From Sorangium aterium (GTDB lineage: Bacteria; Myxococcota_A; Polyangia; Polyangiales; Polyangiaceae): a stretch of 64,000 bases of DNA. The stretch covers positions 1,736,001-1,800,000 of the forward strand of contig NZ_JAQNDK010000002.1 in assembly GCF_028368935.1 (NCBI RefSeq), given 5' to 3'. Position numbers and translations under genes: made by a program. Below the pieces are notes generated by a model that was not told the origin of the DNA, did no database searches, and saw nothing but the letters and a program-made list of their open reading frames with translations. This document shows, in pieces, positions 1 to 10,001 of the stretch. Numbering within the stretch: the first letter of the stretch is position 1; every line of letters starts with the position of its first letter.

Positions 1-351
1 GCAGTTGCCCAGCGCGGCGCACTCCGTGCTCCGCTGGCACGCGCAATAGCTCTCCTGACAGCGCAGGGCGAGGCAGGTCGTGCACGGATCGCCGATCGAC
101 GCGCAATCGTAGACAGCCTCTCCCCCCGCGCCGCCGCCGGCCGTCGTGGAGCTCGCCGCCCCGCCAGCGCCGCCAGCGCCAGCGCCGCCAGTGCCGCCCG
201 CGCCCCCGCCAGCGCCGCCCATGCCGGCTCCGCCGGAGCCGCCCAGGCCGGCGCTGCCGGCGCTGCCCGTCCCGGGGCTGCCGCCGGTCGAGCTGCAGGC
301 CGCCGCCAGGAGCGCCGCTGCGGCGCACGTCTGCCAGGAAGAGAAGGCCAT
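1..351 (-). CDS. Gly-rich, Cys-rich lipoprotein (partial, 3' end outside window)
   Basis: The start is an ATG at 351-349 and the frame stays open to the window edge (117 codons, no stop). The N-terminus is MAFSSWQTCAAAALLAACSS, a short signal sequence ending in the lipobox LAAC, so the product should be exported and lipid-anchored. Residues of about 20-75 are almost only Gly, Ala, Ser and Thr, a flexible spacer. A Cys-rich domain follows (C-x5-C-x2-C pattern, then more CxC and CxxxxxC spacings), of the kind found on myxobacterial surface lipoproteins with small disulfide-rich heads. No enzymatic motif is visible. Function unknown; the remainder of the Cys-rich domain lies outside the window. 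Confidence 0.6.
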   Translation of the reverse strand, partial: MAFSSWQTCAAAALLAAACSSTGGSPGTGSAGSAGLGGSGGAGMGGAGGGAGGTGGAGAGGAGGAASSTTAGGGAGGEAVYDCASIGDPCTTCLALRCQESYCACQRSTECAALGNC

Positions 352-444
352 GGTCGACGCTACCGCGAAGGCCGCCGGCGGCTCAAGGTGAGGCGAGGAG
401 CGAGCGCGCACCGATGCTACGGTGCCCGGCCGAGGAACCGCGCC

Positions 445-1086
445 ATGATCGCCATCGTCAATCCAGAGCTGGATCGCTACGTTCACGACCACTCCGAGCC
501 GCCTCCCGCGCTCCTCGACGAGCTGCGCGAGTTCACCCTCGCCCATGAGCCGAGGGCGGTCATGCAGGTCGGGCGGGTCGAAGGCGCCCTGCTCAGGATG
601 CTGGTCGCGCTCATTCAGGCGCGCCGGGTGCTCGAGATCGGCACGTTCACCGGTTACTCGGCGCTCAGCATGGCCGAGGCGCTCCCGCCGGACGGCGAGC
701 TCATCACGTGCGATCGCGACCCCGAAGTGGCCCGCATCGCCCGATCGTTCTTCGACCGCAGCGAGCACGGCGGGAAGATCCGGATCGCGCTCGGCGACGC
801 GCTCGCCACCCTCCGCGCCATGCCGGCGAGCCCGGCCTTCGATCTCGTGTTCATCGACGCCGACAAGGAGCGGTATCCGGCCTACTACGAGGAGGCCCTC
901 CCGCGCCTCCGCCGCGGCGGGCTGATCGTCGCCGACAACACCCTCTGGAGCGGCGAGGTCCTCGCCCCCGAGAGCGCCGACGGCCGCGCCATCGCCGCCT
1001 TCAACGATCTCGTCTTCCGCGATCCCCGGGTCGAGAAGGTCATGCTCACCGTGCGCGACGGGGTGACGCTCGCGCGCAAGCGCTGA
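445..1086 (+). CDS. class I SAM-dependent O-methyltransferase
   Basis: 213 aa, the usual size for the caffeoyl-CoA/catechol O-methyltransferase family (Methyltransf_3). The SAM-binding motif I is VLEIGTFTGYSAL near residue 65, the acidic ribose-binding position is ITCDRD near 90, and the metal/substrate region is FIDADKERY with VADNTLW further on, the Asp/Asn set expected of the metal-dependent members. The ATG at 445 is chosen because GAGGAA lies about ten bases upstream and the family N-terminus begins here; the frame also has a longer upstream extension from 388 with no family resemblance. The natural substrate cannot be told from sequence. It is monocistronic or leads the same-strand coaX about 100 bases downstream. 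Confidence 0.9.
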   Translation: MIAIVNPELDRYVHDHSEPPPALLDELREFTLAHEPRAVMQVGRVEGALLRMLVALIQARRVLEIGTFTGYSALSMAEALPPDGELITCDRDPEVARIARSFFDRSEHGGKIRIALGDALATLRAMPASPAFDLVFIDADKERYPAYYEEALPRLRRGGLIVADNTLWSGEVLAPESADGRAIAAFNDLVFRDPRVEKVMLTVRDGVTLARKR

Positions 1087-1188
1087 AGGCCGGGCGCGCG
1101 CGGGCGTGCGGCAGCGCGCCGCGAGCGCCGGCGGCGCGTCCGAAATCCTGGCAGGATCCCGGGCGCGCGGCGCTAGAGTCGCGCCAGC

Positions 1189-2081
<893 letters not shown>

Positions 2082-2085
<4 letters not shown>

Positions 2086-3152
2086 CGTCGCCCGTGTCCG
2101 GCCGCGCCCCGCGCCGAGCGAGCGCGCCCTCCTTCCCGGCGCCGCCCGCGCCCGGCCGGGGCCTCCGCCGCGCGCTCGTCCTCGCCGCGGCGCCCGCGGC
2201 GCTCGTGCTCTCGCTCCTCCTCGCCGTGATCCTCGGCGCCGAGCCCGTCTCGATCGCGCGCGCCGTCGCCGAGCCCGGCCTCGACCGGACCCTGCTCATC
2301 GACGTGCGCCTGCCGCGCGTGCTCCTCGCGGCCGTCTCCGGCGCGGGCCTCGCGGCGGTGGGCGCCGCGTTCCAGGCGCTGCTCAGGAACCCGCTGGCCG
2401 AGCCGTACGTGCTGGGCGTCTCCGGCGGCTCCGCGCTCGGCGCCGCGGTCGCGATCGCGCTCGGCATCGGCGCGACGACCGTCCTCGGCGCGACGCTCCT
2501 GCCCGCGGCGGCGCTCGCCGGCGGCCTCGTCGCGACGCTGCTCGTCTACGCCATCGCTCGCGGCGCGGCCGAGGGCACCTCCGGCGCCTCGATGCTCCTC
2601 GCCGGCGTCATCGTGAACTCCATCGCGGCGGGCCTCATCTCCTTCCTCAAGACGCTCGTCTCCCCCTCGCGCGCCCAGCAGCTGCTCCGGTGGCTCATCG
2701 GCTTCGTCGAGCTGCCCACGACCTCGGCCCTCCTCGGCGTCGCCGCGTACGTCGCCGCAGGCTGCGCCGTGCTCCTCGCCGACGCCGCGCGGCTGAACCT
2801 CCTCTCGCTCGGCGACGAGTCGGCAGGGACCCTGGGTGTCGACGTCCGCGCCGTCGAGCGCCGCGTCTTCCTCGCGTCCTCGTGCGTCGTCGGCGCGATC
2901 GTCAGCCGCACCGGCCTCATCGGCTTCGTCGGGCTCATCGTCCCGCACGCGATCCGCCGGCTCTGCGGCGCGGATCACCGGCGGCTCTTGCCGCTGTCGC
3001 TCGTGGCCGGCGCGGTCCTGCTCACCACGTGCGACCTCGTCGCGCGGCTCCTGTTCCGGTGGCTCGGCACGGAGCCGCCCGTGGGCGCGGTGACCGCGGT
3101 GCTCGGCGGGCCGATGTTCCTCGTGCTGCTGCGGCGCTCGCCGCGCCTGTGA
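2082..3152 (+). CDS. FecCD/BtuC-type ABC transporter permease
   Basis: 356 aa integral membrane protein of the iron-siderophore/cobalamin importer permease family. Many hydrophobic helices are visible; the conserved segments NPLAEPYVLGVSGGSALGAA (about residue 105) and GFVGLIVPHAIRR (about residue 285) are signatures, the latter being the part that contacts the ATPase. I chose TTG at 2082 because GGAGG lies nine bases upstream and the codon overlaps the coaX stop; GTG at 2094 is the alternative. No ATPase or substrate-binding protein gene is adjacent, so the partners must be elsewhere and the ligand is unknown. Confidence 0.9.
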
Positions 3153-3165
3153 GGGCGCGGGCGCG

Positions 3166-3564
3166 TCAGGTCATGCCGAGGAGCTTGTTCATGCTGGCCT
3201 CGTCCGCCGGCGTGAACGGGTAGCGATCGAACTCGGCGCTCGTGACCCACCGGAACGCGTTCACGGCCAGCGAGGCGAGCTCGCCGCTCTTGATGTGGCA
3301 CTCGTAGAGGTACAGGTCGACGACGTAGCGCTCGTAGGGGTGGCTCACGAACGAGATCAGCTGGCCCACCTCGATCTCGACGCCGAGCCGGTGGCGGACC
3401 TCGCGCTTCAGCGCCGCCGCGTCCGTCTCGGTCTCCTCCACGCGCCCCCCGGGGAACTCCCAGAGCATCGGGAGCACGGCGGTCGGGCGGCGCTGGGTGA
3501 TGAGGTACCGGCCGTCCTGTTCAATCACGGCGGCGACCACGCGGATGGTGCGGACCATTTCCAT
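3166..3564 (-). CDS. Nudix-family protein with degenerate Nudix box
   Basis: 132 aa, MutT-sized. The fold is clear: VVAAVIEQDGRYLITQRR, then LWEFPGGRVEE. The Nudix consensus GX5EX7REUXEEXGU is met up to RE, but the two following catalytic glutamates are His and Arg (KREVRHRLGV). These glutamates normally bind the catalytic Mg2+, so the enzyme may be inactive on nucleoside triphosphates, bind a different ligand, or use another residue. An ATG at 3558 is an alternative start; 3564 has GAGG at good distance. Convergent with the FecCD gene. Calling it an 8-oxo-dGTP diphosphatase would go beyond the evidence. Confidence 0.85.
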   Translation of the reverse strand: MEMVRTIRVVAAVIEQDGRYLITQRRPTAVLPMLWEFPGGRVEETETDAAALKREVRHRLGVEIEVGQLISFVSHPYERYVVDLYLYECHIKSGELASLAVNAFRWVTSAEFDRYPFTPADEASMNKLLGMT

Positions 3565-3654
3565 GGCGAGTGCCTCAGGGCTGCTGAGCGTACGATGGGG
3601 CGTCGGGTTGTGCGAGCGGGACGGTCGCGCCCTCGGGACGACGGCGGCGCGCCC

Positions 3655-4761
3655 TCAGACGTTGATGCGGAACAGCTGCTGACCCATGAGCAGGATGTCG
3701 CCGCCCGTGATCTCGGTCTCGCCGAGGACGCGGAGGAAGGTGCCGTTCGAGCTGCCGAGGTCCGTGAGGAACAGCCGGCCGCCCTGGAGCGAGATCTGGC
3801 AGTGGAGCCCGGAGACGTAGCCGTCCTCGGGGAAGAGGATGTCGCCGCGCTCGCGCCCGAGGTGCAGGCCGGTGTCGGGGACCGGGAACGCGTTGCCGGT
3901 CGCGTCCCTTCCGATGATGAGGGCCAGCCGCGCGACGTAGCCCTTCGAGGGGCTGCCGAGCCGCTCGACGCCGTCGGGCGTCGTGGGCGCCGGGGAGAGC
4001 GGCTCGACGCGGACGATCTCCTGGCCGATGCGGAAGACGTCGCCGTTGTCGAGCTGCACCGGCGTGTCCCTGCGCAGCCTGCGGTAGACGCCGTTCAGCG
4101 AGCCCTCGTCCTTGACGAAGAGCCGCCCGCCCTTGATCGAGAACGTCGCGTGGCGCGGCGAGAGGTAGCTGTCGCCGCCGAAGATCGTGCCCGAGTCGCG
4201 CCCGATCAACGTGGGGTTCGTGGGCAGCGTGTACGAGCCGGCCTCGGTGCCGTCGGCCCGGAGCGCCGTCAGCACGACGTTCGCGGCGCCCGACGTGGAG
4301 ACGACCGGCGTGGAGGGCTGCGCGGCCTGGCCCGCCGGCTTGACGAGCTTGAAGCCGCACAGCGCGCAGAACTTGTTCGACGGCGGGTTGGGCTCCTGGC
4401 ACTGGGGGCAGACGACCGTCCCCGCGCCGGCCGCCGCTGCCGGCGTCGCGGGCGCTGCCGCGGCCGCCGCGGCCTTCTTGCCGGCGCCGGTGTCCTCCCC
4501 GCGGGCCGGGGCGATGAACGCCGCGGGATCGACGAGCGCGGGCGGCGGGGGCGCGACCGCGGGGCCCTTCTGGGCGCCGGTGCCGATGGCGGTCGGCTCA
4601 TCGCCGTAGTCCTTCGCCCGCGTCGCCGCCGGCACGCCGTGGGGCGGGGTGCCGGCCGCGAACTTCTTGGGCGAAACGTCGCGAGGCAGCTCGGCGCCGC
4701 AGCCGAGGCAGAACTTGTAATGGTCCTGATTTTCCTTGGAGCACTTCGGGCAGGTGATCAC
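3655..4761 (-). CDS. double FHA-domain protein with two zinc ribbons
   Basis: 368 aa. An N-terminal CPKC...CLGC ribbon (residues 3-22) and a second CPQC...CALC ribbon (about 115-140) are separated by an Ala/Pro-rich linker. Two FHA domains follow: the first with IGRDSG...LSPRHA...GSLNG (about 185-250), the second with HLGRERGD...VSGLHCQI...GSSNGTFL (about 290-365). GRD/GRE, SxxH and SNG are the phosphothreonine-binding loops, so the protein should read phosphorylation made by the many Ser/Thr kinases of this organism. It is soluble and has no transmembrane segment. Start is uncertain between GTG 4764 and GTG 4761; the latter is better spaced from AGGAGG. Confidence 0.9.
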   Translation of the reverse strand: MITCPKCSKENQDHYKFCLGCGAELPRDVSPKKFAAGTPPHGVPAATRAKDYGDEPTAIGTGAQKGPAVAPPPPALVDPAAFIAPARGEDTGAGKKAAAAAAAPATPAAAAGAGTVVCPQCQEPNPPSNKFCALCGFKLVKPAGQAAQPSTPVVSTSGAANVVLTALRADGTEAGSYTLPTNPTLIGRDSGTIFGGDSYLSPRHATFSIKGGRLFVKDEGSLNGVYRRLRRDTPVQLDNGDVFRIGQEIVRVEPLSPAPTTPDGVERLGSPSKGYVARLALIIGRDATGNAFPVPDTGLHLGRERGDILFPEDGYVSGLHCQISLQGGRLFLTDLGSSNGTFLRVLGETEITGGDILLMGQQLFRINV

Positions 4762-5035
4762 CACGCCTCCTCACAACGAGCGACCGGACTGGATCCCAGG
4801 GCGAACGGCGGCGGGAGCATATTCGCCGCGGCGCCCCTCTGTCGACTGTCTGTCGCTCCTCCGCCTCCCCGCGGGGGGTTGCGCGCCGCCGTCCGCCCGC
4901 CCGCCGGGGCGATCCCGCCCGGAAAACCGCGGCTCGCCGGCGCGGGCTGCCGCGGTTTGCCGGACGCGGGCGGTCGCGGCTCGCCGGGCCTGGGCGGCCA
5001 GGCTTGCAGGGCTCGTCGGGCGCCGGCGGCGTGGC

Positions 5036-5662
5036 TCACTTGGACAGGAGCGCGAGCGCGTCGCGTACGAGGTCGCCGAGCGGGGCGCTGTCGACGCGCG
5101 CGCCGAGGGCTGTGACGGCGCGCTCCGCCTCGGCAGGGCGGTAGCCCATGCGGGTGAGCGCGCTGTGGAGGAGGTCCTGCTTGGCGTCGGCGGCTGCGGG
5201 CGGAGGGGCCGCGGCGGAGAGCGGGGCCGAGGGGAGGTGGACGAGCTTGTCCTTCAGCTCGAGGACGAGGCGCTCGGCGGTCTTCTTGCCGACGCCGGGG
5301 ATGGCGGTGAGGCGCGCGGTCTCCCGGCGGGTGATCACCGCGGCGAGCTCCCCCGCGCCGAGCGCGCTGAGGATGGCCATCGCGATCTTCGGGCCGATGC
5401 TGGAGATGCCGATGAGCACGCGGAAGGCCGCCCGGTCCTCGCGCGTCGCGAAGCCGTACAGGAGGAGCGCGTCCTCGCGCACGTGGGTGTGGACGAACAG
5501 GGTGATCGCGTCCGAGCCGGCCTTCGCGTTCGCGGCGATGCCGCGCGCGCGCCCCACGGCCCCGAGCGGGACGGTCACCTCGTAGCCGACCCCGCTGACG
5601 TCGAGGACGACCGTGCCCTCGTCGCCTTCTTCAACGACGTGGCCGGAGAGCCGGCCGATCAA
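5036..5662 (-). CDS. ruvA: Holliday junction branch migration protein RuvA
   Basis: 208 aa, typical RuvA length. It binds four-way DNA junctions and positions the RuvB motor. The N-terminal OB domain begins IGRLSGHV, followed by LLYGFATREDRAAFR. The two helix-hairpin-helix motifs are ISSIGPKIAMAIL and IPGVGKKTAERLVLELKDK, and domain III is at the C-terminus (ALTRMGYRPAEAERAV). The start is TTG at 5662, giving the family N-terminus LIGRL; the codon overlaps the stop of the upstream cytochrome-like gene, so ruvA should be translated by coupling. ruvB and ruvC are not adjacent. Confidence 0.95.
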   Translation of the reverse strand: MIGRLSGHVVEEGDEGTVVLDVSGVGYEVTVPLGAVGRARGIAANAKAGSDAITLFVHTHVREDALLLYGFATREDRAAFRVLIGISSIGPKIAMAILSALGAGELAAVITRRETARLTAIPGVGKKTAERLVLELKDKLVHLPSAPLSAAAPPPAAADAKQDLLHSALTRMGYRPAEAERAVTALGARVDSAPLGDLVRDALALLSK

Positions 5663-6168
5663 TTGACCTTGGCCCCTTGCTGGATCCACCTGCGGATGGC
5701 GTCGCGCTCCACGGAGGGCAGGGGGTCGCCGCCAAAGGGCATCGGGTCGCCGCAGCCGTCGGGAGCGCACTCGAGGTCCCCGCAGCTCAGGGTGTCGTCG
5801 AGCTTGTGCAGGAGGAAGCTGTTCGCGGGGTCGCCGGCCGTGATCCGCGGCATCCCGGAGGGCGCCCTCGACGCGGCGCCGACGTTCTGGGCCACGATCG
5901 CGTCGATCTGCGCCTGCGTGGCCTGCTCGCTCAGCGGCGGGCCGAGGTACGCGAACCCGGCCGAGCCGGCCTCGGCGCCGTGGCATGTCGAGCTGAACGA
6001 GCAGGACCGCTGGAAGATGGGGAGGACCTCGGCCGAGAAGCTCACCTCGGGCGTGGCGCCGTCGAACTTGCTGTAGTCGAAGCACTCCGTCGCCGCGGGG
6101 CCGTCATCGCCGCAGCCGGCGCCGGCGCAGGCCGTCGCGACAAGGAAAATCAGGAAGAATTTCCGCAC
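5659..6168 (-). CDS. cytochrome c-like lipoprotein (degenerate haem motif)
   Basis: 169 aa. A signal peptide VRKFFLIFLVATACAGAG is followed by a Cys, so the product is probably a lipoprotein. The mature part resembles the Planctomycete/PSD-type cytochrome-like domains common in myxobacteria: FQRSCSFSSTCHG near residue 50 has Cys-x5-Cys-His instead of the haem c motif CxxCH, and the C-terminus RRWIQQGA is the typical end of these domains. Several further cysteines (CGDLECAPDGCGD) probably form disulfides. Whether haem is bound is doubtful. GTG at 6168 is chosen because GAGGGG precedes it. The stop overlaps the ruvA start, an odd but clear coupling. Confidence 0.75.
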   Translation of the reverse strand: MRKFFLIFLVATACAGAGCGDDGPAATECFDYSKFDGATPEVSFSAEVLPIFQRSCSFSSTCHGAEAGSAGFAYLGPPLSEQATQAQIDAIVAQNVGAASRAPSGMPRITAGDPANSFLLHKLDDTLSCGDLECAPDGCGDPMPFGGDPLPSVERDAIRRWIQQGAKVN

Positions 6169-6375
6169 GTTCACCCCTCGCACCCAGATGTCGGGGTGGG
6201 ACCCTAGCAGAACTGCGCGCGCTCCGTAACGCGTGACGTCGCGCCGCCCACCTCGGGTCGCGCGGGTCGTTCCGGCGCGCGCGGCGCGTCGCGCCGTTGC
6301 GGGGCGCACCGCCGGGGCGCGGAGATCGCCGCGCGTTTGGCCGGCCGGCGCGGCGGCGGGTAGGCTGGGCGTCCC

Positions 6376-6783
6376 ATGAGGATTGGCCTGGGCATCGGCG
6401 CGATGGCGCTCGCGCTCGCCGCGCTCAACGTCGGTTGCGGCGGAGGGCAGGACGCTGTCGAACGACAGCTCTCCGAGCTGCGCGCGGAGCTCGTCAGGGT
6501 GCGCGCGGAGAACGCGGTGCTCACGGATCGGGTGGGCTCGCTGGAGCGCTCGCGGGGCGGCGTCCGCAGCGCGGCGCGCCCTGGCGAGGCCGGGGCGCGC
6601 GCCGTGCCCCCGGAGGAGCCCGACAGGCCTGACCTCGAGGTGGTGCGGCTCGCGCCGGAGGACGACGGCGCGCGGCCGCCCGTGCTCCGCTCGACCGCGA
6701 ACGGCGTCGTGATCGAAGAGCCCCCGAGCGGATCGCCGCCGCCGAGCCCGCCACCCTCACCCCCGTCGAGGCGCAAGCGATGA
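6376..6783 (+). CDS. coiled-coil lipoprotein
   Basis: 135 aa. The leader MRIGLGIGAMALALAALNVGC places a Cys after a short hydrophobic stretch, so the product is likely a lipoprotein. Residues 25-58 form a heptad-rich coiled coil (VERQLSELRAELVRVRAENA). The rest is a charged linker and a Pro-rich end (SPPPSPPPSPPS) before basic residues. The stop overlaps the start of the LysM gene (ATGA), so the two are one operon and probably act together at the cell envelope, perhaps linking the outer membrane to peptidoglycan. No known family recognised. Confidence 0.7.
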   Translation: MRIGLGIGAMALALAALNVGCGGGQDAVERQLSELRAELVRVRAENAVLTDRVGSLERSRGGVRSAARPGEAGARAVPPEEPDRPDLEVVRLAPEDDGARPPVLRSTANGVVIEEPPSGSPPPSPPPSPPSRRKR

Positions 6784-8114
6784 AGTTCCCCCCGAAGGCA
6801 ACGCTGGTCCTGGTCTCCCTGGCGCTCGTCGCGGCGCCGCCGCTGGCGCGCGCTCAGGATCAGCAGGGCGGCGAAGAGGGCGCCGGCCAGGGGCCGGGCG
6901 TCACCGTGGTCCAGCTCCCGAGGGGCGAGCCGACCGTCGAGACGCAGGTCGTTGTGCCGGGTTATCCGCAGCCCGGGTTCGATCCGAACGCCCACCTGCC
7001 CTCGAGCTCGCGGGGCACGACGGACACGTCGCGCCCGTCGGACGGCTTCGATCTGGGCCGCCGCAGCGAGGGCCCCGCCTCGGTGAAGGGCGGCGCGAAC
7101 GGCAGCTACGTCGTCGAGGGGCAGTTCGTGCCCGAGTCGCACTCGGTGCGGCGCGGCGACACGCTCTGGGACATCTCGGGCAGGTACTACACGAACCCCT
7201 ATGCGTGGCCGCAGGTCTGGGCGCTGAACCCGCAGCTCCAGAACCCGCACTGGATCTACCCGGGCGACCGGATCCGGCTCCGCGACCCGAGCGAGGGCCC
7301 GACCCGCGGCAGCATCGGGTTCGGCGCGAACCAGCTGGGGCGCGGGGGGCGGGTGCCGTCGAAGACGATCTTCCTGCGCGAGCTCGGCTGGGTCGACGAC
7401 GTGAAGAAGGACACGTGGGGGGAGCTCGTCGCGAGCCCCGACGACCAGATGCTCCTCAGCGAGGGCGACGACGTCTACCTCCGCCTCTCGGACGATCACG
7501 ACGTCTCGATCGGCCAGGAGCTGACGATCTTCCGCGAGATCAAGAAGGTGAAGAGCGGGGACGTGAAGGGCGAGCTCGTGACGGTGCGCGGCACGGCGCG
7601 CGTGGATCGTTACAACCCGAAGACGCACATGGTGCGCGCGCGGCTCATCGAGTCGCTCGACGTGGTCGAGCGCACGGACAGGGTCGGCGCGGTGCTGCGG
7701 CGCCTCGACGTGGTGCCGCCGGTGGGCGCCGAGGCGGATCTCGAGGCGAGGATCATCGCGGCCGTCTATCCCTACCAGCTCGTCGGGCAGAACCAGGTGG
7801 TGTTCATCGACAAGGGCGAGAAGGACGGCGTGAAGCCGGGGCAGCGCTTCTTCGCGGTCCGGCGGGGCGACCGCTGGCTGCAGCAGATCGGCGGCGCGGG
7901 CAGGCTGGCGACGGTCCGGCCGCGGCTGCAGGACGAGCGCCCGGCGCAGGTCGACGATCCGAAGTTCGGCGTCGACGAGGAGCTGCTGCCGGACGAGACC
8001 TACGCCGAGCTGCGGGTCGTGCATGTGCGCGAGCGCACGGCTGCGGCGCTCGTGACCCACGCGATGTACGAGGTCGAGCGGGACGCGGTGCTGGTCTCGC
8101 GCAAGGGCCTCTGA
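6780..8114 (+). CDS. secreted LysM-domain protein
   Basis: 444 aa with a Sec signal peptide (LVLVSLALVAAPPLARAQ, cleavage after ARA). A single LysM domain lies at about residues 118-165 (SVRRGDTLWDISGRYYTN ... NPHWIYPGDRIRL), the peptidoglycan-binding module. The C-terminal 270 residues are a beta-rich region with repeated VxxGQxLTIFRE- and DGVKPGQRFFAVRRGD-like stretches, as in large LysM proteins of deltaproteobacteria whose function is unknown. It is coupled to the upstream lipoprotein gene. Likely periplasmic and attached to the cell wall. Confidence 0.8.
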   Translation: MKFPPKATLVLVSLALVAAPPLARAQDQQGGEEGAGQGPGVTVVQLPRGEPTVETQVVVPGYPQPGFDPNAHLPSSSRGTTDTSRPSDGFDLGRRSEGPASVKGGANGSYVVEGQFVPESHSVRRGDTLWDISGRYYTNPYAWPQVWALNPQLQNPHWIYPGDRIRLRDPSEGPTRGSIGFGANQLGRGGRVPSKTIFLRELGWVDDVKKDTWGELVASPDDQMLLSEGDDVYLRLSDDHDVSIGQELTIFREIKKVKSGDVKGELVTVRGTARVDRYNPKTHMVRARLIESLDVVERTDRVGAVLRRLDVVPPVGAEADLEARIIAAVYPYQLVGQNQVVFIDKGEKDGVKPGQRFFAVRRGDRWLQQIGGAGRLATVRPRLQDERPAQVDDPKFGVDEELLPDETYAELRVVHVRERTAAALVTHAMYEVERDAVLVSRKGL

Positions 8115-8254
8115 TGATCGGCCGTCTACGGCTTTTCACGGCCGGGGTGGACGAGTTCACGGGCCCGCATCCGATTGCGTGAGCGGGCCAACGTGCGGAA
8201 AGCCAGCGGCCCCAGCCGTCGGCGCGCCTCCGCTCGCGGGCGGCGGAGGGAAAC

Positions 8255-8288
8255 CGGAAGCGGAAAACGGAAAACGGAAAACGGAAAC
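8255..8288. repeat. 7-bp tandem repeat (CGGAAAA)n
   Basis: Four consecutive copies of CGGAAAA/CGGAAAC (8261-8288), preceded by a partial CGGAAG, lie in the 250-base gap between the LysM and TPR genes. The tract is far richer in A than its surroundings. A 7-base unit outside coding sequence can vary in copy number freely. A possible stem GGCCCGC/GCGGGCC (8162-8168 and 8183-8189) sits just after the LysM stop, without a T-run. Confidence 0.6.
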
Positions 8289-8363
8289 CGAGCGCTGCCG
8301 CCGCGCTGACCGCGCAATGTCTCCACGAGAGAGGCGCTGGCGCGGTATGATGTTCCGCCTGGC

Positions 8364-10001
8364 ATGCGTCGCCTCCCCGAAGTCCAGTCCGAGCTGAAGG
8401 GCGTGGATGGCGATCCTCCCACACAGCGCTCGTTCGACAGCGCGGCGGATCGCTGCACGCCGAGGAGCGGATCGCTGGCCGAGGTGCTCGGCGAGGGGGT
8501 GACGCGGGGGCCCCGTTCGAGCGCGGCGCCTCCGAGCCTCAACAGCACCCCGCCGGAGTCGCGCGGCAACGCGCTGCGGGAGCGCGGCAACCTGCTCCTC
8601 CGGCGGAGCGACTACGTGGGCGCCGCGCGCGACTACGACGAGGCGCTCGCGCTGTTCCGTGCGACGGGCGACGCGCTCGGGCAGGCCCAGGTGCTCATGG
8701 ATCGGGGCGCGCTGCGCCTGCGGGAGGGCGTCCCCGCGCAGGCGGTGCGCGACTACGACGAGGCGCTCGCGCTGTTCCAGGCCGCGGGCGCTCGCGCGGC
8801 GGAGGGCGACGCGCTGAGGGCGCGGGGCTTCGCGCGCGCCGAGGAGGGCGATCTCGGCGGCGCGGTGTGCGACTACGATCTGGCGATCCAGCTGTTCCTG
8901 CAGCTCGGCGATCGCGAGCCGCTCAAGCCCCGGGCCGGGTCGCGCGGGGCCGCCGACGCCGACGCCCCGGGCCCCTCGGAGCCGCCTCGCGCCCGCCCAC
9001 ACGGCGCCGCGCACGGGCGGGCGCTCAAGGCGCGCGGCGATCTGCGGGTCCGGCTCCGCAACCTCGCGGGAGCGGCGCGCGACTACAGCACCGCGCTCGC
9101 GCTGTTCCAGGACACGGGGGATCGGAGCGGGCAGGCCAGCGTGCTGAAGGCGCGGGGCGACATGCGGTTCGGCCAGGACAACGTGACGGGCGCCGCGCGC
9201 GACTACGACTGGGCGCTGACGCTCTATCAGGCGACCGAGGACCACCTCGGGCAGGCCGGCACACTCAAGGCGCGCGGCGATCTCCGGGTGCGGCAGGGGG
9301 ATCTTGCGGGCGCCGAGAAGGATTACGATCACGGGCTCGAGCTGTTCACGGCGACGCGCGACGTCCTGGGCCAGGCCGCGGTGCTGAAGGCGCGGGGCGA
9401 TCTGCGCTCCGTGCAGGAGGACCTCGTGGACGCGGTGCGCGACTACGACCGTGCGCTCGCGCTGTTCCGCACGGGCTTCGAGCGCCGCGGGCAGGCCGCG
9501 ACGCTCAAGGTGCGGGGCGATCTCCGCCGCAAGCAGTTCGAGCTGGTGGCCGAGCTCGTGGGGGTCGCGGCGGCCGATGCGTCGGACCTGGAGGAGGCGC
9601 TCTCGGACTACGAGCAGGCGCTCGCCCTGTTCGAGGTGCTCGAGGACGGCGCGGGTCAGGCCGGCGTGCTGCGGGCGCGGGGCGATCTGGCGCGCATCCA
9701 GGGGGATCTCGCCGCGGCGCTGTCGCTCTACCTCGGAGCGAAGCGGCTCCTGGACGTGTCGGGCAACGCCGCGGAGCTCTCGGCGACCCTCGCGGAGATC
9801 GCCCGGACGCACGCGCTCTCGGGCCGCGCGGCCGAGGCGCGCGCCGCGGCGGAGCAGGCGCTCGCGCGGGCCGATCGCGCGACGAGCGCCGAGTGCCGCG
9901 AGCTCGCGGAGGCGGTCCTCGCCGGTCGCGTCGTGGCGCGGGGAGAGGCCGGCGCGAAGCGCGACTCCAGGGCGCCGAACGGCCTGAAGCGGTTCGACTG
10001 A
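8364..10001 (+). CDS. TPR-repeat protein with 40-residue units
   Basis: 545 aa, no signal peptide. After a low-complexity N-terminus of about 65 residues come roughly ten units of 40 residues built on [VT]LKARGDLR...GAARDYDxALALF...GQA. This is the longer TPR_12-like variant of the tetratricopeptide repeat. One Ala/Pro-rich spacer (about residues 190-220) splits the array after unit 3, and unit 8 has a 15-residue insertion. Neighbouring units are also alike at the DNA level, so the array grew by recent tandem duplication. Such proteins are scaffolds for protein-protein contacts; the partner is unknown. It stands alone, between two gaps. Confidence 0.8.
   Translation: MRRLPEVQSELKGVDGDPPTQRSFDSAADRCTPRSGSLAEVLGEGVTRGPRSSAAPPSLNSTPPESRGNALRERGNLLLRRSDYVGAARDYDEALALFRATGDALGQAQVLMDRGALRLREGVPAQAVRDYDEALALFQAAGARAAEGDALRARGFARAEEGDLGGAVCDYDLAIQLFLQLGDREPLKPRAGSRGAADADAPGPSEPPRARPHGAAHGRALKARGDLRVRLRNLAGAARDYSTALALFQDTGDRSGQASVLKARGDMRFGQDNVTGAARDYDWALTLYQATEDHLGQAGTLKARGDLRVRQGDLAGAEKDYDHGLELFTATRDVLGQAAVLKARGDLRSVQEDLVDAVRDYDRALALFRTGFERRGQAATLKVRGDLRRKQFELVAELVGVAAADASDLEEALSDYEQALALFEVLEDGAGQAGVLRARGDLARIQGDLAAALSLYLGAKRLLDVSGNAAELSATLAEIARTHALSGRAAEARAAAEQALARADRATSAECRELAEAVLAGRVVARGEAGAKRDSRAPNGLKRFD

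Noticed and set aside
146-391. Plus-strand Pro/Ala-rich frame at the left edge
   Set aside because: It is the antisense of the Gly-rich linker of a lipoprotein with signal peptide and lipobox on the minus strand.
2690-3223. Long GC-driven open frames on the opposite or shifted frame inside FecCD and other genes
   Set aside because: Very high GC at third codon positions makes antisense and shifted frames open; their products are Arg/Ala/Pro strings without domains, and the coding frame has family motifs.
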